A stretch of 64,000 nt of DNA from Dolomedes plantarius (lineage: Eukaryota > Arthropoda > Arachnida > Araneae > Dolomedidae), in NCBI GenBank assembly GCA_907164885.2, contig OU015496.1, positions 162,390,821 through 162,454,820 of the forward strand, read 5' to 3'. Below the pieces are notes generated by a model that was given only the letters and a program-made list of their open reading frames with translations, was not told the DNA's origin and searched no databases. This document shows positions 23,089-34,800 of this stretch, piece by piece (position 1 is the stretch's first letter; each line of letters begins with the position of its first letter). Both the position numbers and the translations under genes were made by a program.

Positions 23089-26051
23089 TCCCGGCCCCCG
23101 TTGGACGGTGGTCCAACATCATCTGGAAAGGGGAGTGGGACGACCCTGTTGATGGCACGGCGGTAAACCCCGTTTCTCGTTCTCAGGTCCACCACTCTAA
23201 CTAGTCCATCTTGACCAGTAAACGTTTGCTCGATGCGTGCTAGATTCCATTCCATTGGAATTTTGCTTGGGTCTTTCATTAAAACTAACTGTCCTACCTT
23301 TAGGTTGGGTTGTTGTGTAGCCCATTTGGCTCGAGATTGCAGGTGGCTAAGATATTCGTTTCTCCATCGGTTCCAAAATGTAGATCTTAGGTCTTGTATT
23401 AGGGTCCATCTGGAAGATAAAGACAGATTATCTGAAGTATGATTAGTTTCTGGTAACTGTAATAGGGAGGCACCTATCAGGAAATGTCCTGGAGTCAAGG
23501 CTTGAAGATCTGTTGGATCTGCAGAAAGAGGAGCTAATGGGCGGGAATTTAGGCAGGCTTCTATTTGAGTTACGAGCGTGTACAACTCTTCAAAATTTAG
23601 AATCTTTGTTTTCGCAGTCTTCACCAAGTGTTTCTTCATCAATTTTATATTAGCTTCCCATAATCCACCAAAATGTGGCGATGCAGGTGGTATAAAGTTC
23701 CACTCTATGCCTTCTTCGGCACTGAATTTTTGTACAGAGTCCGATTTGCATATTTTAAACCAGGAATCTAATATGTTTTTAGCGCCCTTGAAATTTGTAG
23801 CATTGTCACTCCAGATGGTAGTTGGTCTTGATCGTCTTGCGATAAATCGCCTAAGACTTGCAAGAAAGGCTTCAGTGCTTAAATCGGATACGATTTCAAA
23901 ATGAACAGCTTTCGTACTGAAACAAATAAATATTGCGATATATGATTTCATAGTCACTTTAGATCGTCTCAAATTAGGTTTAGTAAGTATTGGACCAGCG
24001 AAATCCAGTCCTATCTTTTCAAATGGTCGAGATGGTATAACTCTATCTCTTGGTAGGTTACCCATCATTTGCTTCATGGTTTGATTTCTTGTTCGGAAAC
24101 AAGTCATGCATTTACTAATAACTCGTTTGATTCTATCCTGTCCAGAAGGTATCCAATACATTTGTCTAATAAGGTACAGGGTTGTTTGAGTACCCGAATG
24201 AAGAGATTTTTTGTGGTAGTAATCTATCAATAATTCAGTAAAGTAGTGAGCTTTGGGTAAAAGTAATTGGTGTTTCCGGAATTCTGAAAGTTTCGAATTG
24301 CTTAATCGTCCAGCAACTCGCAAAAGTCCTTCTTTGTCTAGGAATACGTTTAATGAGAGAATTTTACTATTGTTTGGAATTTGGCGATTTGATTGTAAAG
24401 ATTTAATTTCGGAATGAAATTCGGAACGTTGAACATATTTAACCAATATCTTGGTTGAATTTTGAATTTCGGAAGCACTCAAAAAGGCTTTGTTTCTTAA
24501 CTCAGGTTCAAGTCTACAATTTTTAGAAAATCTTAAGCACCAAGCGGTGACTCTAACTAATTTGCTGAATGAAGAGTATTTGTTGATGAAATCATTTGTC
24601 GTTACACTATCTACTACTGTTGCATTCATTAAAGCTCCTTTTCGAATTTCAAGTTTTTCGGTGTCTAAGCCCTTTTTTGATTCTTCAAATCTGGGCCATT
24701 TCTCCTTATCGTGAACCAACCATTCAGGTCCGTTCCACCATAATTTATTATCTTTTAATTCGGCGACAGTTAATCCTCTAGATATCAAATCTGACGGGTT
24801 GTCCTTTCCAGGACAGTGGAACCATTCACTAGGATTGGTATATTGCTGAATCTCTTGTACCCTGTTTTTTACAAATGGTTTAAACCTGTCGGACGTATTC
24901 TTTATCCAAAAGTAAGCTATAGACGAATCTGTCCAAAAATAACGCTCAAATGAATATTCTAAGCCCTTTGAAATTTTATCACATAACCTAGCAGAAAGAA
25001 GAGCACCCATTAATTCAAGACGGGGTAGCGAAATTGCTTTTAGTGGAGCAACTCTGCTCTTCGACGCCACAAAACTAGTAAAAATACTTCCATCACTGCG
25101 TGTTATACGTAGATAAACGACGACGCCATAAGCTTTCTTCGAAGCGTCTGAAAAACAATGTACTTGTATATCATTTATTTCCTTAGGAAGGGCATTGGCG
25201 AAACAATAGCGAGGAATACTGATATCCTTCAGCTTTTCGATTTCATTACACCATTCATACCAAACACCGGTTATATTCTGAGGGAGATAATCATCCCAAT
25301 CCAGTCCCAAACACCAAATCTCTTGAATTAGACACTTAATTCTAACTATATAAGGTCCGAGGAATCCCATGGGATCAAAAATACGACCTACTGCTTGTAG
25401 AAGGTATCGTTTGGTGTTTACTCGCTTTGAAAGGAATTTCTCTAAATTTTTTGTTTCGAAATAAAACAAGTCATCGTTGGCATTCCAAGCCACTCCTAGC
25501 ACCCTTTGGGGTAACAGAGCTTGAGTGTTAGGCTCAACGGATTCATTTACATCTATCCCTACTTTCTTCCACAGTTCACGTAACTCTAACGAATTGGTCT
25601 GCCATTTACGTAGAACCATGCTTGCATCCTCAAATATTTTAGTACTCTGTATGCTCGTATTATAGGCTTGTTCTACATTTTCTCCACCAGTGATCAAGTC
25701 GTCTACATACAAAGATGTATTTAAAATTTTGTAAATTTCAGGAAAGCTTTCTACATACCTCTTTAGGTGATATTTAATGGTTGCAGCCAGGAGGAATGGT
25801 GATGAACTCACCCCAAACAAGACTCTGCAGAGTCTGAACTCCTTGAGCTCTGGAACTGCGTTAGGTTTAGTGGGGTCATCGTCCCAAAGGAATCGGGCCA
25901 CGTCTCGATCTTCTTCATCTATCTCTATTTGCAGGAACGCCTGCTTAATGTCCGCAGTCAGCGCAACAGGGTGTTGTCTAAATCGAATTAAAAGAAGGAA
26001 AAGATCGGGTAATAAATTGTTTCCAGTATGCAGACAGTCATTTAAGGATAC
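23067..26051 (-). CDS. pol: BEL Pol: RT, RNase H, integrase (downstream of in-frame TAG)
   Basis: In the same register as the gag-pro ORF, separated only by TAG at 26052-26054. The first downstream ATG is at 25901, but codons before it (VSLNDCLHTG..., ADIKQAFLQIEI) are clearly RT. From that ATG: RT core with LFGVSSSPFLLAATI and catalytic YVDD (residue about 65); Pao-type RNase H (CFSDASKKAYG, LPRLELMGALL, FWTDSSIAYFW); integrase zinc finger H-H-C-C (about 560-597); DDE core with GLDFAG, WSDNATNFKGA and GLWEANIK; then a DUF5641-like C-terminus. All catalytic residues are present. It would be intact if the TAG were read through. Confidence 0.9.
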   Translation of the reverse strand, partial: VSLNDCLHTGNNLLPDLFLLLIRFRQHPVALTADIKQAFLQIEIDEEDRDVARFLWDDDPTKPNAVPELKEFRLCRVLFGVSSSPFLLAATIKYHLKRYVESFPEIYKILNTSLYVDDLITGGENVEQAYNTSIQSTKIFEDASMVLRKWQTNSLELRELWKKVGIDVNESVEPNTQALLPQRVLGVAWNANDDLFYFETKNLEKFLSKRVNTKRYLLQAVGRIFDPMGFLGPYIVRIKCLIQEIWCLGLDWDDYLPQNITGVWYEWCNEIEKLKDISIPRYCFANALPKEINDIQVHCFSDASKKAYGVVVYLRITRSDGSIFTSFVASKSRVAPLKAISLPRLELMGALLSARLCDKISKGLEYSFERYFWTDSSIAYFWIKNTSDRFKPFVKNRVQEIQQYTNPSEWFHCPGKDNPSDLISRGLTVAELKDNKLWWNGPEWLVHDKEKWPRFEESKKGLDTEKLEIRKGALMNATVVDSVTTNDFINKYSSFSKLVRVTAWCLRFSKNCRLEPELRNKAFLSASEIQNSTKILVKYVQRSEFHSEIKSLQSNRQIPNNSKILSLNVFLDKEGLLRVAGRLSNSKLSEFRKHQLLLPKAHYFTELLIDYYHKKSLHSGTQTTLYLIRQMYWIPSGQDRIKRVISKCMTCFRTRNQTMKQMMGNLPRDRVIPSRPFEKIGLDFAGPILTKPNLRRSKVTMKSYIAIFICFSTKAVHFEIVSDLSTEAFLASLRRFIARRSRPTTIWSDNATNFKGAKNILDSWFKICKSDSVQKFSAEEGIEWNFIPPASPHFGGLWEANIKLMKKHLVKTAKTKILNFEELYTLVTQIEACLNSRPLAPLSADPTDLQALTPGHFLIGASLLQLPETNHTSDNLSLSSRWTLIQDLRSTFWNRWRNEYLSHLQSRAKWATQQPNLKVGQLVLMKDPSKIPMEWNLARIEQTFTGQDGLVRVVDLRTRNGVYRRAINRVVPLPFPDDVGPPSNGGRDVPTRAI

Positions 26052-28514
26052 CTATCCTTTGCCATGTGAAGAAGCGTCAAACACCACTCTTAAACTACTC
26101 GTGGTTTTGTCTGTTCGAATCACTGCCCTGTGTGGGAGGTAGAAGGTTGGGGCTTCTCTGGCTTCATCTAAAACAGGAACAGGCTCTATGATATTTTCAC
26201 TTAAGTAGTCTTCTAAAACAGCCTTGTATTCTGTGAATAATATTGGATCATTCTGGAACGTACATCGTAGTCTTGAAAATCTTTTATTAGCAACTTCTCG
26301 ATTATCTTCTAATAATTGCTTCATCTCAGGTTTCCAAGGAAGTCGCACCTTATATCTCTTGTTATTGTAGGATATACCTGCCTCAAAATCTTTTATAATT
26401 TGTTCGTCGAAATTACTACTATCTTTGTCTTCAGCTTCGACGCCCAGATTCTCCAGTTCCCAAAACTGTCTTAGCTGATCTGAGATAAGTTTCTCTTCCA
26501 CAACTACCTTCATACTCAGTAACTCGTTAGTTGATTCAATCCGACCTTGAAGACACCATCCGAAAATTGTTTCTGTGGCTACAAGCTTATCACCTAAACG
26601 TTTGAGTCTTCCTGATACTACATCAAAATAATAATCAGCACCGATTAAAATCTCAATGTTCTTATTCCCGTAATTATAGCAGTCTGCAAGCTGTAATCCC
26701 CTCATCTGTTTTTTAGCTCTAACCAAATTAATCTCTGGAGCAGGAATATTAGTTGCGGATATTTGCTCCGTTTCTAGCACTTCTATTTCGATATATAAGG
26801 AAGGTTCTTCTCTGTTTTCAAGTTTTAATTTCACTACATTATGTGTTTTTTCAGTTGGTTTGTTGGTCCCGAATGAGTACACAGATAAAGTTTCTTGTCT
26901 AATAACTCGTAGTTTCAACTTCTGAGAAATATCTTGAGCTATAAAACTCCTCATCGAGCCATTATCAAGTAACAAGCGAACATGTTCGATTTTATCATCG
27001 TTAAGGGTTTCCCTTATCATTGCTGTGCATGTTTGAAGTAATACACTGCACTGAGAATTTCCGTTTGGTTTAGTATTTTCCGATTCAATTTTGTAGTGAG
27101 AAATTGCCGTAACCACTTTATTTTCAGTGTTACTGTCTGATTTATTTTCGAGTTGATAACAGATGGATCTGTTATGTTTTCTATTACAAAGATCGCACAA
27201 TTCTCTTTTTTTGCACTCTTTAATTCTATGTTGTGCTTTCAGGCATAAAAAACAACGCGCCTGTCTTCTCAAAACATCTTTCTTTTCATTCACACTCAAA
27301 CTTTCACAGCGCTCTGAATCATGTTTCGCATTGCAGTAAATGCAAGTTTGACTAATTGGCAACATATATTCTTGTACCTTATAACTATTTATCGCTGACG
27401 TTCGGTAGCGATCATGTTGTTTATCGCGAAAATTGTTTTGACTATCTCTCGAAAACTGCTTCGACCTGACGCCAGCTCTTCCCGAGCTTGTCTGGCTGTA
27501 GTTTAACACTCTCCCCCCTTCTCCCTTCGAACTACGAAGCATTATCGATGATTCGCGACACTCAGTTTCAATTTTTAAGAATTTCAATAATTCTGACACG
27601 TTCGATTCACCGTCTTCTGATTTATCTAAACATCTTCTATTAAAATCTAAAGCAAGATCCTCAGGTATCAATTTTAAAAGTATGGGTTGTAATAAATGAC
27701 CGTACATACCAGAAGTAACATTTAGCGATTCTAGACTTCTGATCTGTACCTCACAAGTATCGTACAATTTTCTCAGTCCGGTTACATTGTTAGAGTCCTT
27801 CACAGGATTAAGGTTTAATAATCTAGATATGTGTGCTGATATTAAATTATTTGACTTCGCAAATCTGTTCTTTAATAGCGTTTTCGCTTTTTCATAATTC
27901 TCATCTGAAAGTGCGAAGCCGCAAACAACATTGGCCGCTGCACCTCCAAGTAATGATTTTAAATATGAGAATTTATCTATTTCCGTCAAAGCTTTATTTT
28001 GATCAATGGAGTTTTGGAATTGGTTCCAGAATTCCAGCCAGGTGCATGGATCTCCGTAATATTTGTCGATAGTTAACTTAGGTAATTTAATCGACTTCGA
28101 GTAATTAATATTTCTATTTCCAGAATTCGAGTTATCCAATGAGTTATCATGATCTAAGATAACCTGAGAGGTTTGTGCAGAAATATTCTGTTGGGTGAAA
28201 TTTGACTGAGAACTTCTGGTTTCGTTTTGAGCTTTTAACTGAGCGGAAATTTTAGAATTCCACAACATGATTTTCTGAGAATATTCAAATGATGATTCTA
28301 CTTCTAAATCGAAATCTTTTTCATTGTCAATAACATTCTGAACTTTATCATCAAAATCCTTTAGCTCTTTGTAGAGCTCATTTAAATAATTTGAATGTTC
28401 TTGCAATGAGTTTATATCATATGAGTCAAATTCACTTTCTAGTTTATTAATGAACTGTGTAACAACAGAACGTCTAACAGCTCTATTCTTTTTAAGCTTA
28501 GATAGCTTATCCAT
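26052..28514 (-). CDS. gag: BEL Gag, A17 protease and start of RT
   Basis: 820 codons from ATG at 28514, about 220 bases inside the 5' LTR. N-terminal coiled-coil-like region (MDKLSKLKKNRAVRRS; SEFDSYDINSL); DUF1759-type capsid (KLTIDKYYGDPCTWLEFWNQ; LKSLLGGAA); three zinc knuckles at about 388-445 (CIYCNAKHDSERC, CFLCLKAQHRIKEC, CDLCNRKHNRSIC); aspartic protease with LLLDNGSMRSFI (DNG, versus the usual DSG or DTG); EILIGADYYFD; then RT up to VVFDASSHGKG. The frame ends at TAG (26052-26054), where the same register continues into pol. This separates Gag-Pro from Pol either by a nonsense mutation or by a read-through signal. Confidence 0.9.
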   Translation of the reverse strand: MDKLSKLKKNRAVRRSVVTQFINKLESEFDSYDINSLQEHSNYLNELYKELKDFDDKVQNVIDNEKDFDLEVESSFEYSQKIMLWNSKISAQLKAQNETRSSQSNFTQQNISAQTSQVILDHDNSLDNSNSGNRNINYSKSIKLPKLTIDKYYGDPCTWLEFWNQFQNSIDQNKALTEIDKFSYLKSLLGGAAANVVCGFALSDENYEKAKTLLKNRFAKSNNLISAHISRLLNLNPVKDSNNVTGLRKLYDTCEVQIRSLESLNVTSGMYGHLLQPILLKLIPEDLALDFNRRCLDKSEDGESNVSELLKFLKIETECRESSIMLRSSKGEGGRVLNYSQTSSGRAGVRSKQFSRDSQNNFRDKQHDRYRTSAINSYKVQEYMLPISQTCIYCNAKHDSERCESLSVNEKKDVLRRQARCFLCLKAQHRIKECKKRELCDLCNRKHNRSICYQLENKSDSNTENKVVTAISHYKIESENTKPNGNSQCSVLLQTCTAMIRETLNDDKIEHVRLLLDNGSMRSFIAQDISQKLKLRVIRQETLSVYSFGTNKPTEKTHNVVKLKLENREEPSLYIEIEVLETEQISATNIPAPEINLVRAKKQMRGLQLADCYNYGNKNIEILIGADYYFDVVSGRLKRLGDKLVATETIFGWCLQGRIESTNELLSMKVVVEEKLISDQLRQFWELENLGVEAEDKDSSNFDEQIIKDFEAGISYNNKRYKVRLPWKPEMKQLLEDNREVANKRFSRLRCTFQNDPILFTEYKAVLEDYLSENIIEPVPVLDEAREAPTFYLPHRAVIRTDKTTSSLRVVFDASSHGKG

Positions 28515-28732
28515 TTTTATATTTCTAACTGAATTATCACTATTTATTCAATAGTCAATCTTGTTCAAGTTCAACTAATAGTTTATATTAATAAATTAGA
28601 AATCCTTACCTTGATCTAAGGAGATGAGTCAAGGTGAAATTGTATTCCGATTGTATTCTTTAATCAATCACAAAAATGTTTTCAAAGGCCATTTGTAATC
28701 CGAATCTTTTCGCGGCCCTGATGCACCAATTA
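28515..28732 (-). promoter_or_regulatory. BEL 5' leader and primer-binding site region
   Basis: Immediately downstream of the 5' LTR on the minus strand is TAA then TTGGTGCATCAGGGCCGC, a TGG-initiated tRNA-like primer site. I cannot assign the tRNA. The PBS/LTR junction (GATGCACCAATTATGGTCGA) is present twice, at 28720 and 28748, with a third partial copy. Confidence 0.6.
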
Positions 28733-29062
28733 TGGTCGAGGCGGTTCGATGCACCAATTATGGTCGAGGCGGCCAATTATGGTATGGTCGGTGGTTCAGT
28801 TATAAAATTACTTAATCACTATCTAGTCAGTTTATCTATAATCTAAATCAATAAGAACACACCAAAAAGAAATCTATGCAAAAATTTGAGAAAAAATTTA
28901 ATAAAAGGTTAAAGCGCATGTTATCTCATCTAAATCTAGATCTAATCTGTTACACATAAAAGGAGAAAGAAAAGTTACATGACTAGCGCATGCGCGCTGA
29001 ACAGCTTCGCGTCACAAGTGATGTGATTTCGAAGGAGAGTTCAAATTGCTCTAGTCGGAACA
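28733..29062 (-). repeat. 5' LTR of BEL element with duplicated junction
   Basis: From 28790 to 29062 it equals the 3' LTR except one C/T in AAGTGAYGTGATTTCG. The left end (U5 side) is expanded by about 50 bases of repeated TGGTCGAGGCGG / CCAATTATGGT. Confidence 0.9.
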
Positions 29063-29540
29063 GCTGTGATAATGAGATTTATGAGATGTTATCAAGATAA
29101 TATATACTATGTACCCGTCATATTTATGAAAAAATGCGGCAGACTGCATTATGGCAGGAGTTCAGCACTTTGTTCAAAGTACAGAACATTTTTTTAATGA
29201 GTGGAAAAAAATTCTAATAAATATAAACACTTCAAGCAACATCTTTCGCCTTTAGAACATTCTGAGTGAATTATGTAACTTTAAACTTTTGAAAATATTT
29301 CTTTTCTTCCAAAACTGTTATGAAAATACAAGATAAAAGCCATTCCGAGTTCGTCGAACTGATATAGTAAGTCTGAACGATGATAGCCTTACATCGCTAT
29401 TAAAACAGACAATGAAATGCATTCTTAAACAATAAAAAATTAAATGTTCGTAACGAGATGGAACTTAATTATTTTGAGCCTCAAACTAGTTCTCTACATC
29501 CTAAATGTAACGGGCATTAATACGATTTCGCTGGAGAAAT
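29063..29540 (+). repeat. dispersed repeat C, right part
   Basis: Continues the repeat cut at 22805. GAGATTTATGAGATGTTATC and TTCAGCACTTTGTTCAAAGTAC match the reverse complement of 47730-48190. It ends at the (TA)n tract. Confidence 0.7.
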
Positions 29541-29860
<320 letters not shown>

Positions 29861-29861
29861 C

Positions 29862-30238
29862 GTGACGGACTCCAGCAACATTCGTTTTATGAGGGCGTAG
29901 ACAGGGTACGAGAAGATAAAATGGTTGCCGTTATCGCGTTCTTACAATGCTATACTTTCTGGTGATTTGCCAGCATTTTACAACAGTCATCCTTTTGACA
30001 AAGGCTTCAACTTTCCGGGACATTTCCCTTTTTTTAATGTTTTGGCAGCTAAGGAGTCGAAAGAATACACTTGAATGGAACTTTTACCACGTGTCAGACA
30101 AATTTTAACCATTTTTACTGGGCGCGAAACGTCCCGGCAGACGACTACGGATATAAAAATGATGAATACTAAATGGACAGCAGTTTCTTTTTTTTTCTTT
30201 TTTTTGAGGGGGGGGGGAGACAACACTGATTGAAACAT
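29862..30238 (+). repeat. dispersed repeat B, copy 1
   Basis: Reverse complement of 43078-43440. Shared blocks include CGTTATCGCGTTCTYACAATGC, TTTTTTAATGTTTTGGCA and GGCGCGAAAC. Both copies sit next to (TA)n. Non-coding and unclassified. Confidence 0.75.
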
Positions 30239-30243
30239 ATAAA

Positions 30244-31190
30244 CAGGGTGATTTTTTAAAAAAAACTGACAGTACTCAGAGCCATCTGTAGCGTGATCTA
30301 TCAGCCGGAATTCCACCGAAATTGATAGAGGGACTAAGGACGACATGGGAAAGAGTTTCCGTGAATTTTTTTCCAAAAGTCGCCGATAGGGGACGATATG
30401 GCGCTGTTGTTGTCGGCGCACCCGAGAATTTGCATTAGAGGAGATTTTGCCAAAATTTTTCATTAAAAACATCAAAATTCAAATTCATGACTACGTAATC
30501 GACAGCAATGCTAGTATTTTGGACTATAAAGATCGGTTCGGAATCTGTTGCGCCTTCACTTTACAGAATAAAGGATCATCAGCCGCTTTTTCCCGCTTGC
30601 ATGGCCACCTCGCTCCTCGGACCTAACTCATATGACATCTTTCTTGGGTTTATGTAAACTCTAAGGTGTATCTTGGTGGAATCTAGAGCAGGGAGGCCCT
30701 AAACAACAACAAATCCCGGATTGTGATGAACATTCCTGGTGACAAGTTACGCTTGGCCGTTGAGAACGTAGTCTTCAGGATGCAATGTGTCTTCCACCAG
30801 GACTGTGGTCTTGAAGGAGGGAGAACTGAATTTGCTGCATAAAGTGGTGTTGCGGTGAAATTTCTTTGATATTCATTTGTCTGCTGAAACATTTTCGGTA
30901 TTCGACCCTTATTATTTATAGCCCGAAATACTGGCGCTGCTGCCAACTACATAGTCGTGAATTTGTATTTTGATGTTTTACTTGCCTTTTATGCAAATTC
31001 TCGGGTACACCGACAACAACAGCGCCATATCGTTCCTTTTATATCGGTTACATTGGGAACTTTTTTTTTACACGGAAACTGTTTCCTATGTCGTTCTATT
31101 AGCTCCTCTATCAATTTTGATGGAATTCCGGCTGATAGATCGCGCTACAGATGGCTCCAAGTAGTGTCAGTTTTTAAAAAAATCACCCTG
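30244..31190 (+). mobile_element. mariner-type element with long TIRs (CAGGGTG family 1), internally deleted
   Basis: The left end CAGGGTGATTTTTTAAAA and the right end are inverted copies. The inverted repeat extends over about 250-290 bases per arm (left 30244-30535, right about 30940-31190), sharing AGCCATCTGTAGCG, ATCTATCAGCCGGAATTCCA and GATATGGCGCTGTTGTTGTC. TA follows the right end; the left flank is AA. The centre keeps only the 3' end of a transposase. Confidence 0.75.
30585..30835 (+). pseudogene. mariner-superfamily transposase C-terminal relic
   Basis: The plus strand reads WPPRSSDLTHMTSFLGFM then a stop. It corresponds to the family block WP.RSPDL...DFFLWG.. around the last catalytic acid. 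After frameshifts comes RIVMNIPGDKLRLAVENVV and FRMQCVFHQDCG, the usual C-terminal helix region ('IP.D.L..AVENV..R...C...GGH'). Most of the protein is missing. Confidence 0.65.
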
Positions 31191-31763
<573 letters not shown>

Positions 31764-31896
31764 CGGCCGTTCTGACTTTCCAGACGTCCGCGGCTGGGTT
31801 GTCAACAATAATTCTGAAAAGATAAAAAAAAAAAGAGCAGAAAAAGGAAAAATATTTCAAAAAATCAAGCAGTGTTCAACACAGTGGTATTGGTGT

Positions 31897-34800
31897 TCAG
31901 TTTCTGCACCACTGTTTCATTTTGTCCGCTGCAGTTGATGTAATGGTTGGACCATCGTGATGTCCTAACTTTCGAACTTCGTAACGATCGTTGGGGTTGA
32001 TGTTCGTGATCTCATATGGTCCGAAGAACTTTGGTCGGAGCTTTAATCCGGTTCCAAATTGAGTTCGTTGTATTGCCACTTTGTCACCGATCTTGTATTT
32101 ACGAGCTGGTTTACGCCGTTTCTTATATTGTCGTATGTTTTCTTTCTGTTTTCCAGATTTTCGCGAGGACAAAATGCAAGGAATACAGTTCGAAATAATT
32201 TCTTGAACTAATTTCTTAAGTTGAGGAATGAAAAATTCACGAGAAACAATTAATTCGGTTTTTTGTGAAGCAAAATGACCTTGTGAATGGGCGTTTAGCA
32301 CTATTTCTTTCTGCATCATTTGTGGTACTACTAAAAGTTCGGCATCCTGATGAAGTTTATAAAGAATTCCGTTTTTAACAAAAAATTCATCAGAAGGTGT
32401 AGATTCAAGCATAGATTTAATTTGAGATATAAATTCATCCTGGTCTTGGGCATTTTTCACCTTTTGAGTGATATCATTTGAGGTAATTACAAGAATGGGG
32501 TTACGACTTAAAGCATCAACATGTTTCATCTGTCTACCGGGTCGATGACAAACTTCATAATCAAAGTCTTCTAACATCAATGCCCATCGAGCAATTTTAG
32601 CTGGTAGGTCTTTTTTGTGCATCGTTTTTTGGAAAGCATCACAATCGGTGATAATTTTAAATTTTGTTCCCAACAAGTAGTTTCGAAATTTTTTTAGCGC
32701 TTCAATAACGGCAAGAACTTCCAGTTCATAACTATGATATTTTTCTTGTTGAACTGTAGTTTTACGGCTAAAATAATGAATAGGATGAAACTGTCCATCA
32801 TCGGATTGTTGCAAGAGCACAGCGCCAAAACCTAAGGAGCTGGCATCAGTGTGGAGTTCTAATGGGTATCCCTGTTGAAAAACATGAAGAACTGGGTTTT
32901 GTGAAAGAATGTTTTTAAGTTGTTGAAAAGCTGCTATTTGTTCAGAGTCAAAATTAAATTCTACATTATCCCGAAGGAGGTCACTTAATGGTCTAGCAAT
33001 CAGCGCATAATTTGGAATGAACTTTCTGAAATAACTTGTTAATCCAAGAAAACTTTGAACTTGTTTAGGGGTTTGAGGTTGTGGGAAATTTTGAACAGCT
33101 TGTGTCTTGGTAGGTGAGGGTTTAACTACTCCATTTTCGATAATGTAACCAAGAAATTCTATCTTTCGCTGTAAAAATTGACACTTTTTAAAGTTCAATT
33201 CAAGGCCATAGTCTGCAGCTGTTTGGAGAACTAGGCGTAATTTTTGTAGACCTTCAACTTCATCATTAGATGGTATGAGAAGATCGTCCATGTAAACAAT
33301 AAGAACATTGTCGCGAATGAGATTTCTAAAAACTGTGTAAACATATCGTTGGAAAACACTGGGACTGTTACATAAGCCAAATGGGACACGTAAAAATTCG
33401 TATTGTCCTTCATGAGTCACAAAAGAAGTATATTTAGTGCTATTAGGGTCCATAGGTACATGAAAGAAACCATTTTTGAGATCAAGTGAAGTGAACACCC
33501 GAGATTTTCCAAGTTTGTCTAAAGCTTCTTCGATGAGCGGTAAGGGAAATTTATCTTTTATCATTTTTCTATTCAATTTGCGGTAATCAACACAAAGTCT
33601 ATAATCTCCACTTTTTTTCTTACATAGAACAATCGGTGCGGCATAATCGGAGCAACTTTCTTTAATAATTCCATCATTTAACCAATCTTGAATTTGGCTT
33701 TCTACAATTTTCTGTTCCGCGAAAGGGAGTCGTCGAGAACGTTGAGCTACAGGGATTTCATCTTGTAATAAAATAGTCATCTTAATTTCAGTGTCTTGAA
33801 CTTTATGTGGTTTGTAGGAAGTAACGATATTTTGAACTTCCTCACGAGTTTCAGAATTCAAAATGTGTGAAAGATCAAATGGAAAAGCTTGATCATCAGA
33901 AACATTAGCAATATTAACGAAGGTGTTATTTTCAGGAGTTTTGTATAAACGAATACCGTCTTTATCAAATGTAAATTGGGTTTGCTGCAAAAAGTCGATT
34001 CCGATAATCACATCAAAAGGAATCAAGTCATCCTCTAGAACATGTATTTTAGCAGGTAAAGTAATGGTTTGAATTTCGATGGAATCCTGAAAGAATCCGA
34101 TGCTGTGAACTTGGTTTTTGCCAATTCCTGAAAAGGGAATGTTGGTGGGCTGCAATGGTGGCGAACCAATTCTTCGATAGGTTTTCTCATTGATGAGGGT
34201 TGCCTGTGACCCAGTGTCACAGAGTGCTGTCAATTGAATTCCTGCAAGTTGAATGTCAACATGCATGGGATTTTTCGATGAAGTTTCAGGAGAAAGTGCA
34301 TTTACAGTTTTATCAGAAATAGGTTTTTGAGAATCAGGTTTTGGTTTAGAATTTCGATAACTTTTAGGGCAATTAGCATGAACATGACCAAAACTTTTAC
34401 ATCCGTAGCATTGTTTACCATATGACTTATTCAAACATTGGTTGCTTTTGTGACCTCTCAAGCCACAGGAAAAACATACTGGCTGTGTATTTGGGCTACG
34501 TGTATTATCGACTTTCACATTGAGGTAGGAAGCATCAATTTTTTTCTGATTATTTTGTCTGAAATTTTGTGATCTGTTAAAGATTTGTTCATAAATTTTC
34601 AACTTTTCCTTAAATTCAGGGACGGATTTACAACCGTAAAGAATAACTTTATTGTTTGTTGAATCAGGAATTCCGTTTATGACATACTCAAACAGAGAGG
34701 AGTCATCGAGAGAACCTTTGTGTGCCAAATCTCTCATAGCTAAGAAATATTCTTGTAGGGTTTCAAACGGTTTCATACGTCGAGATTCCATTAATTTATG

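Larger units (their letters stand above)
22806..29062 (-). mobile_element. BEL/Pao LTR retrotransposon, nearly complete
   Basis: The 3' LTR is 22806-23088 and the 5' LTR about 28783-29062, with extra junction copies from 28733. Target duplication is GCTGT at 22801-22805 and 29063-29067. A purine-rich tract (GGGGGCCGGGA on the minus strand) precedes the 3' LTR. The minus strand codes gag-protease-RT-RNase H-integrase-DUF5641 in one register, broken by a single TAG. Protein motifs (A17-type protease, YVDD RT, Pao RNase H, HHCC integrase) define BEL/Pao. Apart from the junction repeat, the LTRs differ visibly by one C/T, so insertion is recent. Confidence 0.95.
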
